NCBI GenBank assembly: GCA_029940375.1
Contig: JAPYUX010000004.1
Coordinates: 62,001-126,000, forward strand
Length of the DNA stretch: 64,000 bases
From: Dehalococcoidia bacterium
Lineage (GTDB): Bacteria > Chloroflexota > Dehalococcoidia > Lucifugimonadales > Lucifugimonadaceae
Direction of reading: 5' to 3'
Part shown: piece by piece, positions 1 to 10,277 of the stretch
Layout of the letters: every line of letters begins with the position of its first letter
Numbering within the stretch: position 1 is the first letter of the stretch
Position numbers and translations under genes: made by a program
The notes under the pieces: generated by a model
What the model was told of the DNA's origin: nothing
The model's database searches: none
Seen by the model: the letters and a program-made list of their open reading frames with translations, nothing else

Positions 1-467
1 TAACTGGCAAATTACCATTGGCACATGTTGCTTTTGATCAAGGAATTATAGCAGCTGAATTTGTTGCAGGAAAAAATCCTCAAGGAATCGACGATTATCA
101 ACAAATCCCTCGATGTACATACAGCTCGCCCCAAATTGCCAGTATTGGTATAACTGAAGAGGAAGCAAGAAATAAAGGAATAAATTATTCAATAGGCAAA
201 GTTCCTTTCCAAGTTGCAGGTAAATCTATAGCAATAGATGAACCAGAAGGATTTGCCAAAATAATCTCCGATAAAGAAACAGGAGAAATCCTAGGAGCAC
301 ATATAATAGGCGCTGAAGCAACAGAATTGATTGCAGAAATAGGTATGCTAAAATATCTTGAAGGAACGGATCAAGAGTTGCATAAGCTAACACACGCTCA
401 TCCCACTTTATCTGAAGTTATAAAAGAATCTGCGGCAAATATTAATAACCAAGCAATTCATTTTTGA
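1..467 (+). CDS. lpdA: Dihydrolipoamide dehydrogenase, C-terminal part (5' end outside window)
   Basis: The reading frame is open from base 3, so the gene enters from the left edge and only about 155 C-terminal residues are present. The visible part opens with TGKLPLAHVAFDQG, the conserved segment after the FAD-binding domain, and continues through the whole dimerisation domain. The catalytic His/Glu motif HAHPTLSE lies near the end. The enzyme reoxidises dihydrolipoamide in 2-oxoacid dehydrogenase or glycine cleavage complexes; which complex cannot be told here. The TTG at 18 is an internal leucine codon, not a start. The next gene converges after 3 bases. Confidence 0.93.
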   Translation, partial: TGKLPLAHVAFDQGIIAAEFVAGKNPQGIDDYQQIPRCTYSSPQIASIGITEEEARNKGINYSIGKVPFQVAGKSIAIDEPEGFAKIISDKETGEILGAHIIGAEATELIAEIGMLKYLEGTDQELHKLTHAHPTLSEVIKESAANINNQAIHF

Positions 468-470
468 TTT

Positions 471-1571
471 TTACCATGGGATCTTTATTTCTAACTCGGC
501 AGTGATTGATTCAAACCATTCTATTACTTCTGGATGATAAGGTATTCCATTTTTTTCCCGTTCAATTCTGGTTTCGTACTCAATTAGCCCGGGATAAATC
601 ACTCTGTCATGACCAGGTGCAGGAGGTGTGTTTTTTAAGCCAATCAAGAAATCATCCATGTTTTTTTTGAAAGTTTTTAAATCACTGAAAGAATCTATAT
701 TGTAGGCTGCAAAATAATGTCCATTTCCTCCAAGATGCCCTGCTTGAACTCCACCAAGCATACAGCACATAATATCCACGATGGCTGCAAATGCGTAGCC
801 TTTATGTGAACCATTTTCTCTGTCTCCTCCAAAAGGGAGCATATGAAGATCCTTAAGTCTACCGTCTTCCCAGAAGTCTTCAGAGCTTAATTTTTTCTCT
901 TCCTTTATAGGCGAACCGTCTCCTTTAGCTAACCAATTTGCTGCTACCGGAACTTGCAATCTTTCTAACAATTTAATTTTATTCCCAGCTATTTGTGTTG
1001 TTGCAGCATCATACATAAAGTAAGCTTCTTTATCTGCGGGTGCGGCCCATGCAATGGGATTGGTTCCAAATCTGGGTTTGGCGCCGTAAGTAGGTAACAT
1101 TGCAAATCCACCTCCTCCACTCATACAAACACCAATCATATCATTATCAACGGCTATTTTTGCATGATATCCTGCTGCACCCAAATGGCCAGCATTATTT
1201 AGAGTTGCTATACCAACACCATTCTTTTTTGCTTTATCCACAGCGAATTTCATTGCTTTTGGAGCAGTGTGAAGCCCTAAACCATTATCACCATCAAGAG
1301 CTACAATTGCTCCAGATTCTTTAACTATTTTTATATTTGGTCTTGGATTTGTTTTTTTCTGTTGATACATTCTCACATATGATCTCAACATATTTGAGAC
1401 GCCATGTGTATCTACACCATTTAAATCAGCATAGATTAGCACATCTGTAGATAAATCTGAATCTTCTTCAGATAAACCCATTTTAAGAAATATTTGTTTT
1501 GTAACTTTGGACATTAAAGTATGATTTATTTTTATAGCATCTTTTTCAGATACATGAAATCTTTCTAACAT
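471..1571 (-). CDS. Malate/L-lactate dehydrogenase family oxidoreductase (Ldh_2)
   Basis: A 366-residue protein of the Ldh_2 family (malate, L-lactate, ureidoglycolate and related 2-hydroxyacid dehydrogenases), which uses NAD(P) in a fold distinct from classical LDH. Diagnostic segments are GVDTHGVSNML near residue 52, NNAGHLGAAGYHAKIA around 126-141 with the probable catalytic His130, and GTNPIAWAAP around 170. Length fits the family. The ATG follows AGGGAA, 6 bases after the ParB-like gene stops, so the two are probably co-transcribed. The exact 2-hydroxyacid substrate cannot be read from the sequence. Confidence 0.88.
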   Translation of the reverse strand: MLERFHVSEKDAIKINHTLMSKVTKQIFLKMGLSEEDSDLSTDVLIYADLNGVDTHGVSNMLRSYVRMYQQKKTNPRPNIKIVKESGAIVALDGDNGLGLHTAPKAMKFAVDKAKKNGVGIATLNNAGHLGAAGYHAKIAVDNDMIGVCMSGGGGFAMLPTYGAKPRFGTNPIAWAAPADKEAYFMYDAATTQIAGNKIKLLERLQVPVAANWLAKGDGSPIKEEKKLSSEDFWEDGRLKDLHMLPFGGDRENGSHKGYAFAAIVDIMCCMLGGVQAGHLGGNGHYFAAYNIDSFSDLKTFKKNMDDFLIGLKNTPPAPGHDRVIYPGLIEYETRIEREKNGIPYHPEVIEWFESITAELEIKIPW

Positions 1572-1577
1572 TTTTCC

Positions 1578-2462
1578 CTACCTATTTGTTGTTGTGTATG
1601 CATTTACATTCTTTATGAAAGCTTCGTTAATATGATTAAGGGAAGCTATAATTCTAGAATCCAATATCTTTAAACTTGAAATTAATCGTAACCTTCTATA
1701 TTCAGGAATTTCTTCATTCGTAATAGACTCTAATTCTGAAGCAAGCTGAATTATTTTATGTTCTATGTTCATATTAGTTGAATGCCCTCTTTTTTCTGGG
1801 ATCTTTTTTTCAACTTTATTAGTAAAAATATAAGTACCTGAGATAATATCTTCAATTATTTTCTCTAAGTTTTGTGTATAGTTATTTTTCTTTACTAAAC
1901 TAACTATTTTTTCAATATAAACACTAGAAATTTTTCCCTCTATAAAAGGTTTAGCTACTTTATTTTGTATATCAAAATCATCTAAATCTGCTATGCATCT
2001 TGCTTCTTTAAAAGTTAATTTACCTTTATCTAATTCATTTGCTAACCTGGGATCTAATTTTTTTAATAAAGATTCATAATGATGTATGGATCCCGGAGTG
2101 ATTTTGGTTCTTCTGCTCAATTCTTGTTGAGACATATTTTTTCTTTTTCTATAATCCATAAAATCTTTGGCAATTTCAGTTGGTAGTTTAAGTCCCGAAA
2201 AATATATTTCTGAAAGATTCAATTCCTCTAAACGTGATTTGTCTATACCCTCTCTTACGTTACAATTTATTTTTTTCAAACTATTTAATTTTGCTTTTCT
2301 AAAAGTTATTTCTCCTGTATATAATAAAAACTTATGATTTTTATTGATTAGTAATGGCATACCTTGAGATGTGTTTCTTTTATTTTCTAAATGTTTTATT
2401 GGTTTATATGTATGTACAGGATGATTGGGCTGAATAATAATTTTATTTACATCTATTTGCAC
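1578..2462 (-). CDS. ParB-like DNA-binding protein
   Basis: A 294-residue basic protein with a GTG start 6 bases after AAAGGA. The first 80 residues loosely resemble a ParB/Srx-type domain but lack a clear GERR box. Residues about 105-190 look like the ParB/KorB helix-turn-helix (MSQQELSRRTKITPGSIHHYES, followed by LDKGKLTFKEARCIADL). The C-terminal third is poorly conserved and may dimerise. No parA lies beside it, so a role in chromosome segregation is not supported; a transcriptional or nucleoid role is equally possible. The inverted TTCGAA motifs directly upstream (about 2463-2478) could be an autoregulatory site, which is conjecture. Confidence 0.55.
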   Translation of the reverse strand: MQIDVNKIIIQPNHPVHTYKPIKHLENKRNTSQGMPLLINKNHKFLLYTGEITFRKAKLNSLKKINCNVREGIDKSRLEELNLSEIYFSGLKLPTEIAKDFMDYRKRKNMSQQELSRRTKITPGSIHHYESLLKKLDPRLANELDKGKLTFKEARCIADLDDFDIQNKVAKPFIEGKISSVYIEKIVSLVKKNNYTQNLEKIIEDIISGTYIFTNKVEKKIPEKRGHSTNMNIEHKIIQLASELESITNEEIPEYRRLRLISSLKILDSRIIASLNHINEAFIKNVNAYTTTNR

Positions 2463-2615
2463 TTCGAATCCTTTCGAATATTTATTTATGTCATACTATT
2501 ATTTTGATAGTTCTAAAAACTAAAAACAAAAATTGTCCTAGCTGGGAAAGATTCATTCTGAAACACTTTTTACTTTGGAATCTTTAACCTATAATGAACT
2601 TATAATTTAAGTTTT

Positions 2616-3290
2616 ATGTATAGAAAATTGAGAGTTAGTAAAAATAAAATACCCCCATATGTATCTTTCAAAACATTCCAAACCTTTTTGGAATTTTTGT
2701 CTCAAGGAATGCCATATAGGATTGATAGAAGTGTATGGGCAAATAAATTTTCTGGATCTAACGGAACTCAATTGATGACAGCTATAAAATTTTTTCAACT
2801 TATAGATAATGATGGGATACCAAATCTTGATTTTGATAATTTAGTTTCAAGAGATTTTGAAACTAAAAAGAAAACACTTAGAAACCTATTGTTTCGATAT
2901 TATGAATTAGTTTTTGAATTGGATTTAACTAGGGCTACTAAGGCTCAATTAAGAGAAAAATTTAGAACATTTGATACTAAAGAAGGAGTTATTGTTAAGT
3001 GTGAATCTTTTTTTATTCAAGCAGCAAGATTTTCAAACATAGAATTGTCTCCTCATATTCTAGCGAGAAGACATAGTAAAAACTCATTAGGCTCAAGTGA
3101 AAAGAAAAAGTCAAATAATTCTGCCGTTTCTCATGGTAATAATTTTGAAAATACAAAAAATATTACCATGAATAACAATATGATAAAACTGATTTTGGAT
3201 AAATATCCAGATTTTGACCCTTCATGGTCGCCTGACGTTCAAAAAAGCTGGATTGAATCTATGACAAAACTTTATGATAATTTAAAATAA
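2616..3290 (+). CDS. DUF5343 domain protein
   Basis: A 224-residue soluble protein. The N-terminal 150 residues match the pattern I associate with DUF5343: PPYVSFKTFQTFLEFLSQGMP, then RIDRSVWANKFSGSNGTQLMTAIKFFQLI, then a small helical segment. The arrangement resembles a winged-helix DNA-binding fold. A Ser/Asn-rich linker (about residues 155-185) leads to a short helical tail with FDPSWSPDVQKSW. The function of the family is not known to me. It is divergent from the ParB-like gene across about 150 bases and ends at a bidirectional terminator shared with groEL. The ATG has only a weak ribosome site. Confidence 0.7.
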   Translation: MYRKLRVSKNKIPPYVSFKTFQTFLEFLSQGMPYRIDRSVWANKFSGSNGTQLMTAIKFFQLIDNDGIPNLDFDNLVSRDFETKKKTLRNLLFRYYELVFELDLTRATKAQLREKFRTFDTKEGVIVKCESFFIQAARFSNIELSPHILARRHSKNSLGSSEKKKSNNSAVSHGNNFENTKNITMNNNMIKLILDKYPDFDPSWSPDVQKSWIESMTKLYDNLK

Positions 3291-3316
3291 AAGAGCCCGA
3301 TATATCAGGCTCTTTT
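3289..3316. terminator. Bidirectional rho-independent terminator
   Basis: AAAAGAGCC (3289-3297) pairs perfectly with GGCTCTTTT (3308-3316) around a 10-base loop, with T-rich tracts on both sides. It lies between the stop of the DUF5343 gene and the stop of groEL, which converge, so it can serve both. Confidence 0.85.
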
Positions 3317-3337
3317 ATTTTTATAATCCTTGGATTG

Positions 3338-5002
<1,665 letters not shown>

Positions 5003-5030
5003 CTAATTTTATAATTTAATATCTTATCTG

Positions 5031-5327
5031 CTAGCCTACTATGGCTAGAATATCACTTTCTCTTACAATCAAATATTCTTTACCATTTTCTGAATATTCT
5101 GTACCTGCATATTTAGAATAAACTACCTCATCACCATCTTTAACGGATAAAGGTATTGTTTTACCATCATCATTGACGCGCCCAGAACCCGCGGCTATTA
5201 CTTTACCTTTCTGAGGTTTTTCTTTTGCTGTGTCAGGTATTATTATACCTCCAGCGCTTGTTGCATCATCATCTTCACTGGGTTCTATTATAATTCTGTC
5301 TCCCAATGGTTTAAGTTTAAGTGCCAC
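5031..5327 (-). CDS. groS: 10-kDa co-chaperonin GroES
   Basis: A 98-residue co-chaperonin with the N-terminal [11 protein letters not shown] segment, a mobile loop ([19 protein letters not shown]) and a C-terminal GTE-containing strand ending SDILAIVG. It starts with GTG at 5327, preceded by GGAAGGAAGG. First gene of the groESL operon. The roughly 160 bases upstream to the next gene are AT-rich and should hold the promoter, but no confident -35/-10 pair or CIRCE element stands out. Confidence 0.97.
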   Translation of the reverse strand: MALKLKPLGDRIIIEPSEDDDATSAGGIIIPDTAKEKPQKGKVIAAGSGRVNDDGKTIPLSVKDGDEVVYSKYAGTEYSENGKEYLIVRESDILAIVG

Positions 5328-5488
5328 TTATTTATACCTTCCTTCCATATTTAATGAAAATTTATTGAATTTTTTTGGAGCAATCGAAATTGTTGTTCTC
5401 GAAAACTCAATAAATACTATTTTAAGATAAAATACTCAACCTGTAAAATAAAAAAATATAAAAAAGGGTGTATCTTTAATAATCTTAC

Positions 5489-6313
5489 TTATCTAGCAGT
5501 AATAGAACCGCCATCTATGTTGATTGCTTGCCCAGTAATAAAACGAGCTCTGTCACTAGCCAAAAAAGCAATCAAATCAGCAACTTCTTCATCAGTTCCA
5601 ACCCTTCCCATAGGAATTGCATCTGACCTACTTTTCCAAAAAGCACCTCTTCCTAGAGAATCCATCCGTGCAGTCTCAGTTAAACCCGGACATACACAAT
5701 TTACTGTAATATTATGTGGAGCTAGCTCTTTGGCTAAGGATTGAGAAAAGCCATCTATTGCAAAGTTAGCTGCTACGTATGCAGCCATACGTGCATTTCC
5801 AGATTTTCCTGCAGTTGATGATAAATTAATTATTCTTCCACCATTTTTATTGTCAATCATAACTTTTGCTACAGCCTTAGAGCATAGATAGGATCCATAA
5901 AGCTTAACTTCTATTACTTTTTTAAAGGCTTCATTGTCTACTTCAATAACAGGCACTCTATCTTCTGCATAAGGAGCTGCTGCATTGTTAACTAAAATAT
6001 CTATTCTCCCATATGCGTTTAGTGCTGTTTCAACTAATTTATCAACATTATTTTCTTTAGAAATATCTGTGATTAAAGTTATTGCTTCAGAACCAACTTC
6101 TCTTATTTGTTCCGCTGTTGATTCAATATCTTTCCAACCAATTTTCTTTTCATCTTCGGGATAAGATTCAGGTGACCTTCCTGTTCCTGTTATTATTAAT
6201 TTTGCACCCATTTTAGCTAACTCTAATGCAGTAGCTCTACCTATTCCTCTTAATCTGCCCGCACCAGTTACAATTGCTATCTTACCTTCGAGTTCTTTAA
6301 TATTCATCTTCAC
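5489..6313 (-). CDS. Short-chain dehydrogenase/reductase with altered catalytic motif
   Basis: A 274-residue Rossmann-fold SDR. The cofactor motif reads VTGAGRLRGIGRA, with two or three extra residues relative to TGxxxGIG. NNAAAPYAED and the late GQAINIDGGSITAR are typical of classical SDRs. The active-site region reads NLSS (Ser165/166), then Tyr179-Val-Ala-Ala-Asn183, so the usual YxxxK lysine is replaced by asparagine; I confirmed this from the codons TAC GTA GCA GCT AAC. The GTG start overlaps the purK stop by 4 bases; an ATG lies two codons later. Either a divergent enzyme or a non-catalytic SDR; substrate unknown. Confidence 0.85.
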   Translation of the reverse strand: MKMNIKELEGKIAIVTGAGRLRGIGRATALELAKMGAKLIITGTGRSPESYPEDEKKIGWKDIESTAEQIREVGSEAITLITDISKENNVDKLVETALNAYGRIDILVNNAAAPYAEDRVPVIEVDNEAFKKVIEVKLYGSYLCSKAVAKVMIDNKNGGRIINLSSTAGKSGNARMAAYVAANFAIDGFSQSLAKELAPHNITVNCVCPGLTETARMDSLGRGAFWKSRSDAIPMGRVGTDEEVADLIAFLASDRARFITGQAINIDGGSITAR

Positions 6314-7446
6314 TTTATTTTATTATCAATATTTCTATTAATTTTATCTATGGTTTTTTCAATGTCATCTGTTATCACGGTAATGTGACCCATTTTTCTC
6401 CCAATTTTTGCATTAGATTTATTATATATATGAATGTAATGATTATCCACATTATTTATATTTGATAGAATTTCCTCATTATTATCTTTTAAGTAAAACT
6501 CTCCTAATATATTTTTCATTATTGCCTTCACATTTGATTTTGGGGGTCTTATTTTTTCTCCTAATATAATTTTACCTAACATTGAATATTGAGATTCATT
6601 ATGAGATTCAATAGTCAAGTGCCCTGAATTGTGAGGTCTAGGAGCTATTTCATTAAAATATATTTCATTTTTTTCATCAATAAACATTTCTATTGCCATA
6701 ATACCTATTAAATTTAAATTAGTAGCAAATTTTTTTGCTAAATATATTGCCTTGTCAGATAATTCTTCATCTATTCTTGCAGGATAAATAGAATAATCTA
6801 GGATACCATTTTTATGAATGTTTTCAATAGGGAAAAAATTATATAAAGTTTCAAATTTATCTCTTCCAACTATAACGGAAATTTCTTTTGAAAAATGTAT
6901 CTTTTCTTCTATGATAAATTCAGTTTTTTGGGGGAGTATACTTAATATACTTTCAAGTTCTTTTTTGTCTTTCAAAACACTTTGCCCTTTTCCATCGTAT
7001 CCCATGGTGTTTGTTTTGATTATGACGGGCAAATTTATATATGTATTGTTTAGAATATCTTCTATCAATGACTTATCTTTTGCATAAATAAATTTAGGAG
7101 TTTTGATGCCTGAATTTATAAATTCTTTTTTCTCCAGATTTCTATTTTGAGCTATTTTTAGAATAGAAGACGAAGGAAACACAGGGATGTGTTTTTCAAG
7201 TTCTTCTACCGTTTTAAAAGGGATATTTTCAAATTCATAAGTAATAAATTTGCATTTTTCTATAAGAAAATCTATGGCATTATCATCGTCATAGTTTTTT
7301 TTTATGTGTTGAGCTCCTGTGTTTATTGCAGGAGGGTTTTTAGTTGGATCTAAAAAATATACTTTTTTATTTTGACTAATTAGAAAATTGCTCAACATTT
7401 GACATAGTTGCCCACCACCAAGAATACCAATACTTTCATTTTTCAT
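6310..7446 (-). CDS. purK: N5-carboxyaminoimidazole ribonucleotide synthase PurK
   Basis: A 378-residue ATP-grasp enzyme that carboxylates aminoimidazole ribonucleotide at N5 using ATP and bicarbonate, the step before PurE in purine synthesis. It opens with IGILGGGQLCQML, carries ITYEFENIP, the ATP-grasp segments VIIKTNTMGYDGKGQ and EISVIVGRD, and FNEIAPRPHNSGH near residue 260. It follows purE by 31 bases and overlaps the SDR start by 4, so purE-purK-SDR form one transcription unit. Confidence 0.95.
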   Translation of the reverse strand: MKNESIGILGGGQLCQMLSNFLISQNKKVYFLDPTKNPPAINTGAQHIKKNYDDDNAIDFLIEKCKFITYEFENIPFKTVEELEKHIPVFPSSSILKIAQNRNLEKKEFINSGIKTPKFIYAKDKSLIEDILNNTYINLPVIIKTNTMGYDGKGQSVLKDKKELESILSILPQKTEFIIEEKIHFSKEISVIVGRDKFETLYNFFPIENIHKNGILDYSIYPARIDEELSDKAIYLAKKFATNLNLIGIMAIEMFIDEKNEIYFNEIAPRPHNSGHLTIESHNESQYSMLGKIILGEKIRPPKSNVKAIMKNILGEFYLKDNNEEILSNINNVDNHYIHIYNKSNAKIGRKMGHITVITDDIEKTIDKINRNIDNKIK

Positions 7447-7477
7447 ATATCTTACTAAGTTTTATATGTATGTCTTT

Positions 7478-7951
7478 TTATTTAGTCCATTCACCAATAT
7501 CACTGGATTTGATAATTGTATCTGTGCTTTTTTTCTTTCTAGAACGTAAATTTGCATTCACTTTATTATTATTTAGTCCAATAATTTTAGCAGCCAAAAT
7601 AGCAGCATTTTCTGCACCTGCGTCACCTATCGCTACAGTTGCTACTGGTACACCTTTTGGCATTTGAACAATTGACAAAAGGGAATCAATCCCATTTAAA
7701 TTAGAAGATTTTATTGGAACTCCTATAACAGGTAAATTTGTTATGGATGCCACCATTCCAGGCAAATGTGCAGCTCCACCAGCACCTGCAATAATTACCT
7801 GTATTTTCCTCTTTTCTGCATTTTCTGCAAATTCATACATTAATTTTGTTGTCCGATGTGCTGAAATTATTTTTATTTCATGAGAAATCTCTAATTCTCT
7901 TAAAACTTCAGAAGTTTTGGTCATTGTAGGTAGGTCGCTTTTACTACCCAT
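7478..7951 (-). CDS. purE: N5-CAIR mutase PurE
   Basis: The PurE core that converts N5-CAIR to [26 protein letters not shown] (catalytic His), [20 protein letters not shown] and the [20 protein letters not shown] stretch are all present. From the first ATG it is 157 residues, but this cuts off the first beta strand. The frame continues upstream without a stop and encodes KPIVSII directly before MGS, as in other PurE proteins. An ATT at 7973-7975 lies 6 bases after GGAG, so the protein probably starts there with a rare codon. The C-terminus carries a basic extension (RSRKKK). Pairs with purK downstream. Confidence 0.95.
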   Translation of the reverse strand: MGSKSDLPTMTKTSEVLRELEISHEIKIISAHRTTKLMYEFAENAEKRKIQVIIAGAGGAAHLPGMVASITNLPVIGVPIKSSNLNGIDSLLSIVQMPKGVPVATVAIGDAGAENAAILAAKIIGLNNNKVNANLRSRKKKSTDTIIKSSDIGEWTK

Positions 7952-7962
7952 TATGATAGATA

Positions 7963-8655
7963 CTATAGGCTTAATTTTTTTCTCCCTTTTTCCAAAAAAT
8001 TTATAATGTAATCAATTGAATGATCTGGTATATCAAATGTATTTTTATGATTTATTTCTTTAAGTATAAATAAATTTATTCCATTAATGTTTTGCAAAAG
8101 TTTTCTTGTTAGTTGATAATTCACATCTTTTTCTCCTATTATGATCATATGATCAGTATTTTTCCAGTCTATGTCATCGATTACTCCATCCCATGACAAT
8201 GCGTTTTTTAATATTTTACTAAGTTTGAAATAATATTTATTCCCTGTTTTTTCTCCTAAATTAAACATAGCATTAGAACGTTTTTGGAATCTTTTTTTTT
8301 CTAACCTTGGTGTTCCTGGGTGCATTCCTAGTGAAATGAATTTATTTATCATAGTATGTTTTTTTAGTATTTCAAATCCTGCTCTTGCGCCCATAGAAAA
8401 GCCCATGAAATCATATTTTTTTATTTTAAGAATTTCAGATAAAGAAATTATGTTTTTGGCCATACTTTCTACTGTAAAATCATATTCTTCTAAAAGATTA
8501 TTTTTTCCATGACCTTCAAAATCGAAAATATGTACTCTTCTTATTTTTGAAAGCCTCTTAATCCATCCATTTCTTATCCATAACTCTTTATTTTGTGCCA
8601 TGCCATGACCTAAAATTAAGTCAGGCCCTTTTCCTATTGTTAAATAAGGGATCAT
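7963..8655 (-). CDS. Alpha/beta hydrolase
   Basis: A 230-residue alpha/beta-hydrolase fold protein. It shows the oxyanion-side [12 protein letters not shown], the nucleophile elbow GFSMGAR, an acid residue in IGEKDVNY and a late His in INHKNTF, giving a complete Ser-Asp-His set. No signal peptide, so cytoplasmic. First gene of the unit with purE-purK-SDR; its stop overlaps the likely upstream start of purE. The substrate cannot be inferred; esterase, thioesterase or C-C hydrolase activity would all fit. Confidence 0.8.
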   Translation of the reverse strand: MIPYLTIGKGPDLILGHGMAQNKELWIRNGWIKRLSKIRRVHIFDFEGHGKNNLLEEYDFTVESMAKNIISLSEILKIKKYDFMGFSMGARAGFEILKKHTMINKFISLGMHPGTPRLEKKRFQKRSNAMFNLGEKTGNKYYFKLSKILKNALSWDGVIDDIDWKNTDHMIIIGEKDVNYQLTRKLLQNINGINLFILKEINHKNTFDIPDHSIDYIINFLEKGRKKLSL

Positions 8656-8702
8656 TTGTAAAATTATTTTTTAATATATATTATATATTTTGGAGGTAAA
8701 TT

Positions 8703-9425
8703 TTGACTAATAAATATAATAAAACAGCAATGGTTGTTACGGCTCATCCAGACGATGCAGAGTGGGGTTGCTCAGGCTCTGTTGCCAAATGGACTCGAGA
8801 AGGATGGGATGTTATATATGTCTTATGTACAGATGGCTCTAAAGGCTCTGAAGATAGAAATATTTCAGAAAAAAAATTAATAACAATAAGAGAAGAAGAA
8901 CAAAGAAAAGCAGGTGAAATTTTAGGCTTGAAGGCTGTTAAATTTCTAGGTTATCCTGATGGATATCTAGAACCTACACTTGATTTAAGGAAAGATATTT
9001 CCAGAGAAATTAGAAAATATAAACCTTCAATTTTAATTACGACAAATCCTACAAGAGACTTACTAGGAAGAGGGTACATTGGACACCCAGACCATTTTGC
9101 TGCAGGTGAAGCTACCCTATCAGCTGTTTTTCCCAGTTCCAGAGATCATTTGACCTTTCCCGAACTTATAAAGGAAGGATATGAACCTCATAAAGTAAAA
9201 GAAGTTTGGATAAATATGTTTAATGCAGGAAATAATGACCACCTTTTCTTTAATCCCATTGAAAAACAAGATCTAGAAATAGCAATTAAAGCTCTGCTCG
9301 CTCACAAAAGTCAAATATCCGATTCCAAAAGAGCTAAAGAGTTTATGACTTCAAGAAGAAAAGAAGTAGGGAAAATGTGTAATTCAAAATTTGCTGAAAC
9401 ATTTACTAAATTTGAATTAAATTGA
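8703..9425 (+). CDS. PIG-L family deacetylase (LmbE-like)
   Basis: A 240-residue zinc-dependent N-deacetylase of the PIG-L/LmbE family. The metal site is VTAHPDDAEWGCSGS near the N-terminus, with the third ligand in GHPDHFAAGEA about residue 130. Family members deacetylate GlcNAc-linked substrates such as GlcNAc-inositol or bacillithiol and mycothiol precursors; the substrate here is unknown. The start is TTG at 8703, six bases after GGAGG, and no upstream ATG is available. Stands alone on the plus strand between two minus-strand clusters. Confidence 0.88.
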   Translation: MTNKYNKTAMVVTAHPDDAEWGCSGSVAKWTREGWDVIYVLCTDGSKGSEDRNISEKKLITIREEEQRKAGEILGLKAVKFLGYPDGYLEPTLDLRKDISREIRKYKPSILITTNPTRDLLGRGYIGHPDHFAAGEATLSAVFPSSRDHLTFPELIKEGYEPHKVKEVWINMFNAGNNDHLFFNPIEKQDLEIAIKALLAHKSQISDSKRAKEFMTSRRKEVGKMCNSKFAETFTKFELN

Positions 9426-9429
9426 ATCT

Positions 9430-9451
9430 AATATAAATTACACTTTATATT
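9430..9451. terminator. Weak convergent hairpin
   Basis: AATATAAA (9430-9437) pairs with TTTATATT (9444-9451) around a 6-base loop, between the converging PIG-L and aldolase genes. The stem is only A-T pairs and there is no long T-tract, so termination is uncertain. Confidence 0.3.
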
Positions 9452-10251
9452 GCGTCTGTATCAATATCCTCAATTTCTTCATTTCTTATTGCATTAAATT
9501 CTCTAGCTATTGATCCTGTTATCATACCTCCATCGGAACTATGTAAGACAAATCTTGCACCTATTTCCATAGTTTTAAGTGTTCTTTCTTCGGAAAATCC
9601 ATGGACCATCATAGGAATATTATATGACTCAGAGATTTTTACTATTTTAGCTAAGGCATCTAGATATTCTTGATTTTCAAGTTCATCAGGTATGCCCATT
9701 GATGTTGATAAATCATTTGGTCCTACAAAAACTCCATCGATCGGACCTTGAGAAACATTAATTAGATTATCTAAATTATTAACTGCAGTAATACTTTCAA
9801 TGCCAACGATAAAAATTCTGTGCCCATTTCTTTTATTTAAATAATCTTTAGTTTTTTTACTAGGATATTTTTCTGAATTTAAGACATCTTCAAATGCTTT
9901 ACCCTTTAGTGGATGAAGGGCTGTTTTCCAAGCACATCTTTTAATCATTTCAGCGTCTTCACAGTAGGGGACTAATACTCCATCAGCTTTTGCATCTATA
10001 GCAATAGCAATAAGAGTAGGATCTGGATCTGCTACTCGTACAATTACTGTTAAACCTACACTTTGACCTGCTGCAACCATTTTGGCTACTTCGGTTCTAT
10101 CGTATGAACCATGTTCAGAATCAATAATCACATAATCCAGTGCTTTTGATGAGAATGCTGGAGCCCACCTAACTCCTTCTATAAAATTAATCATTGTCCC
10201 GAATACTCTACCACCGTTGGAAAGAGTGTTTTTTATTTCTTGTGGTTTCAT
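9445..10251 (-). CDS. HpcH/HpaI family aldolase
   Basis: About 268 residues of a class II, metal-dependent pyruvate aldolase family (2,4-dihydroxyhept-2-enedioate aldolase, 2-keto-3-deoxyrhamnonate aldolase). Recognisable segments are RVFGTMINF, DYVIIDSEHGSYDR (catalytic His region), GIESITAVNNLD with a metal-binding Glu, and VFVGPNDLSTSMG. I chose the ATG at 10251 because GGAGGG lies 5 bases before it; the ATG at 10263 overlaps that ribosome site. It lies downstream of the acyl-CoA ligase, SDR and HAD genes on the same strand, suggesting catabolism of a hydroxy-acid or sugar-acid; substrate unknown. Confidence 0.85.
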   Translation of the reverse strand: MKPQEIKNTLSNGGRVFGTMINFIEGVRWAPAFSSKALDYVIIDSEHGSYDRTEVAKMVAAGQSVGLTVIVRVADPDPTLIAIAIDAKADGVLVPYCEDAEMIKRCAWKTALHPLKGKAFEDVLNSEKYPSKKTKDYLNKRNGHRIFIVGIESITAVNNLDNLINVSQGPIDGVFVGPNDLSTSMGIPDELENQEYLDALAKIVKISESYNIPMMVHGFSEERTLKTMEIGARFVLHSSDGGMITGSIAREFNAIRNEEIEDIDTDAI

Positions 10252-10277
10252 TAAACCCTCCATAATATTTATGTTAA

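Noticed and set aside
1578-3290. A defence or toxin-antitoxin system
   Set aside because: The ParB-like and DUF5343 proteins have no nuclease, NTPase or toxin motif that I can point to.
5328-5488. CIRCE operator upstream of groES
   Set aside because: I looked for the paired TTAGCACTC/GAGTGCTAA element and found neither arm.
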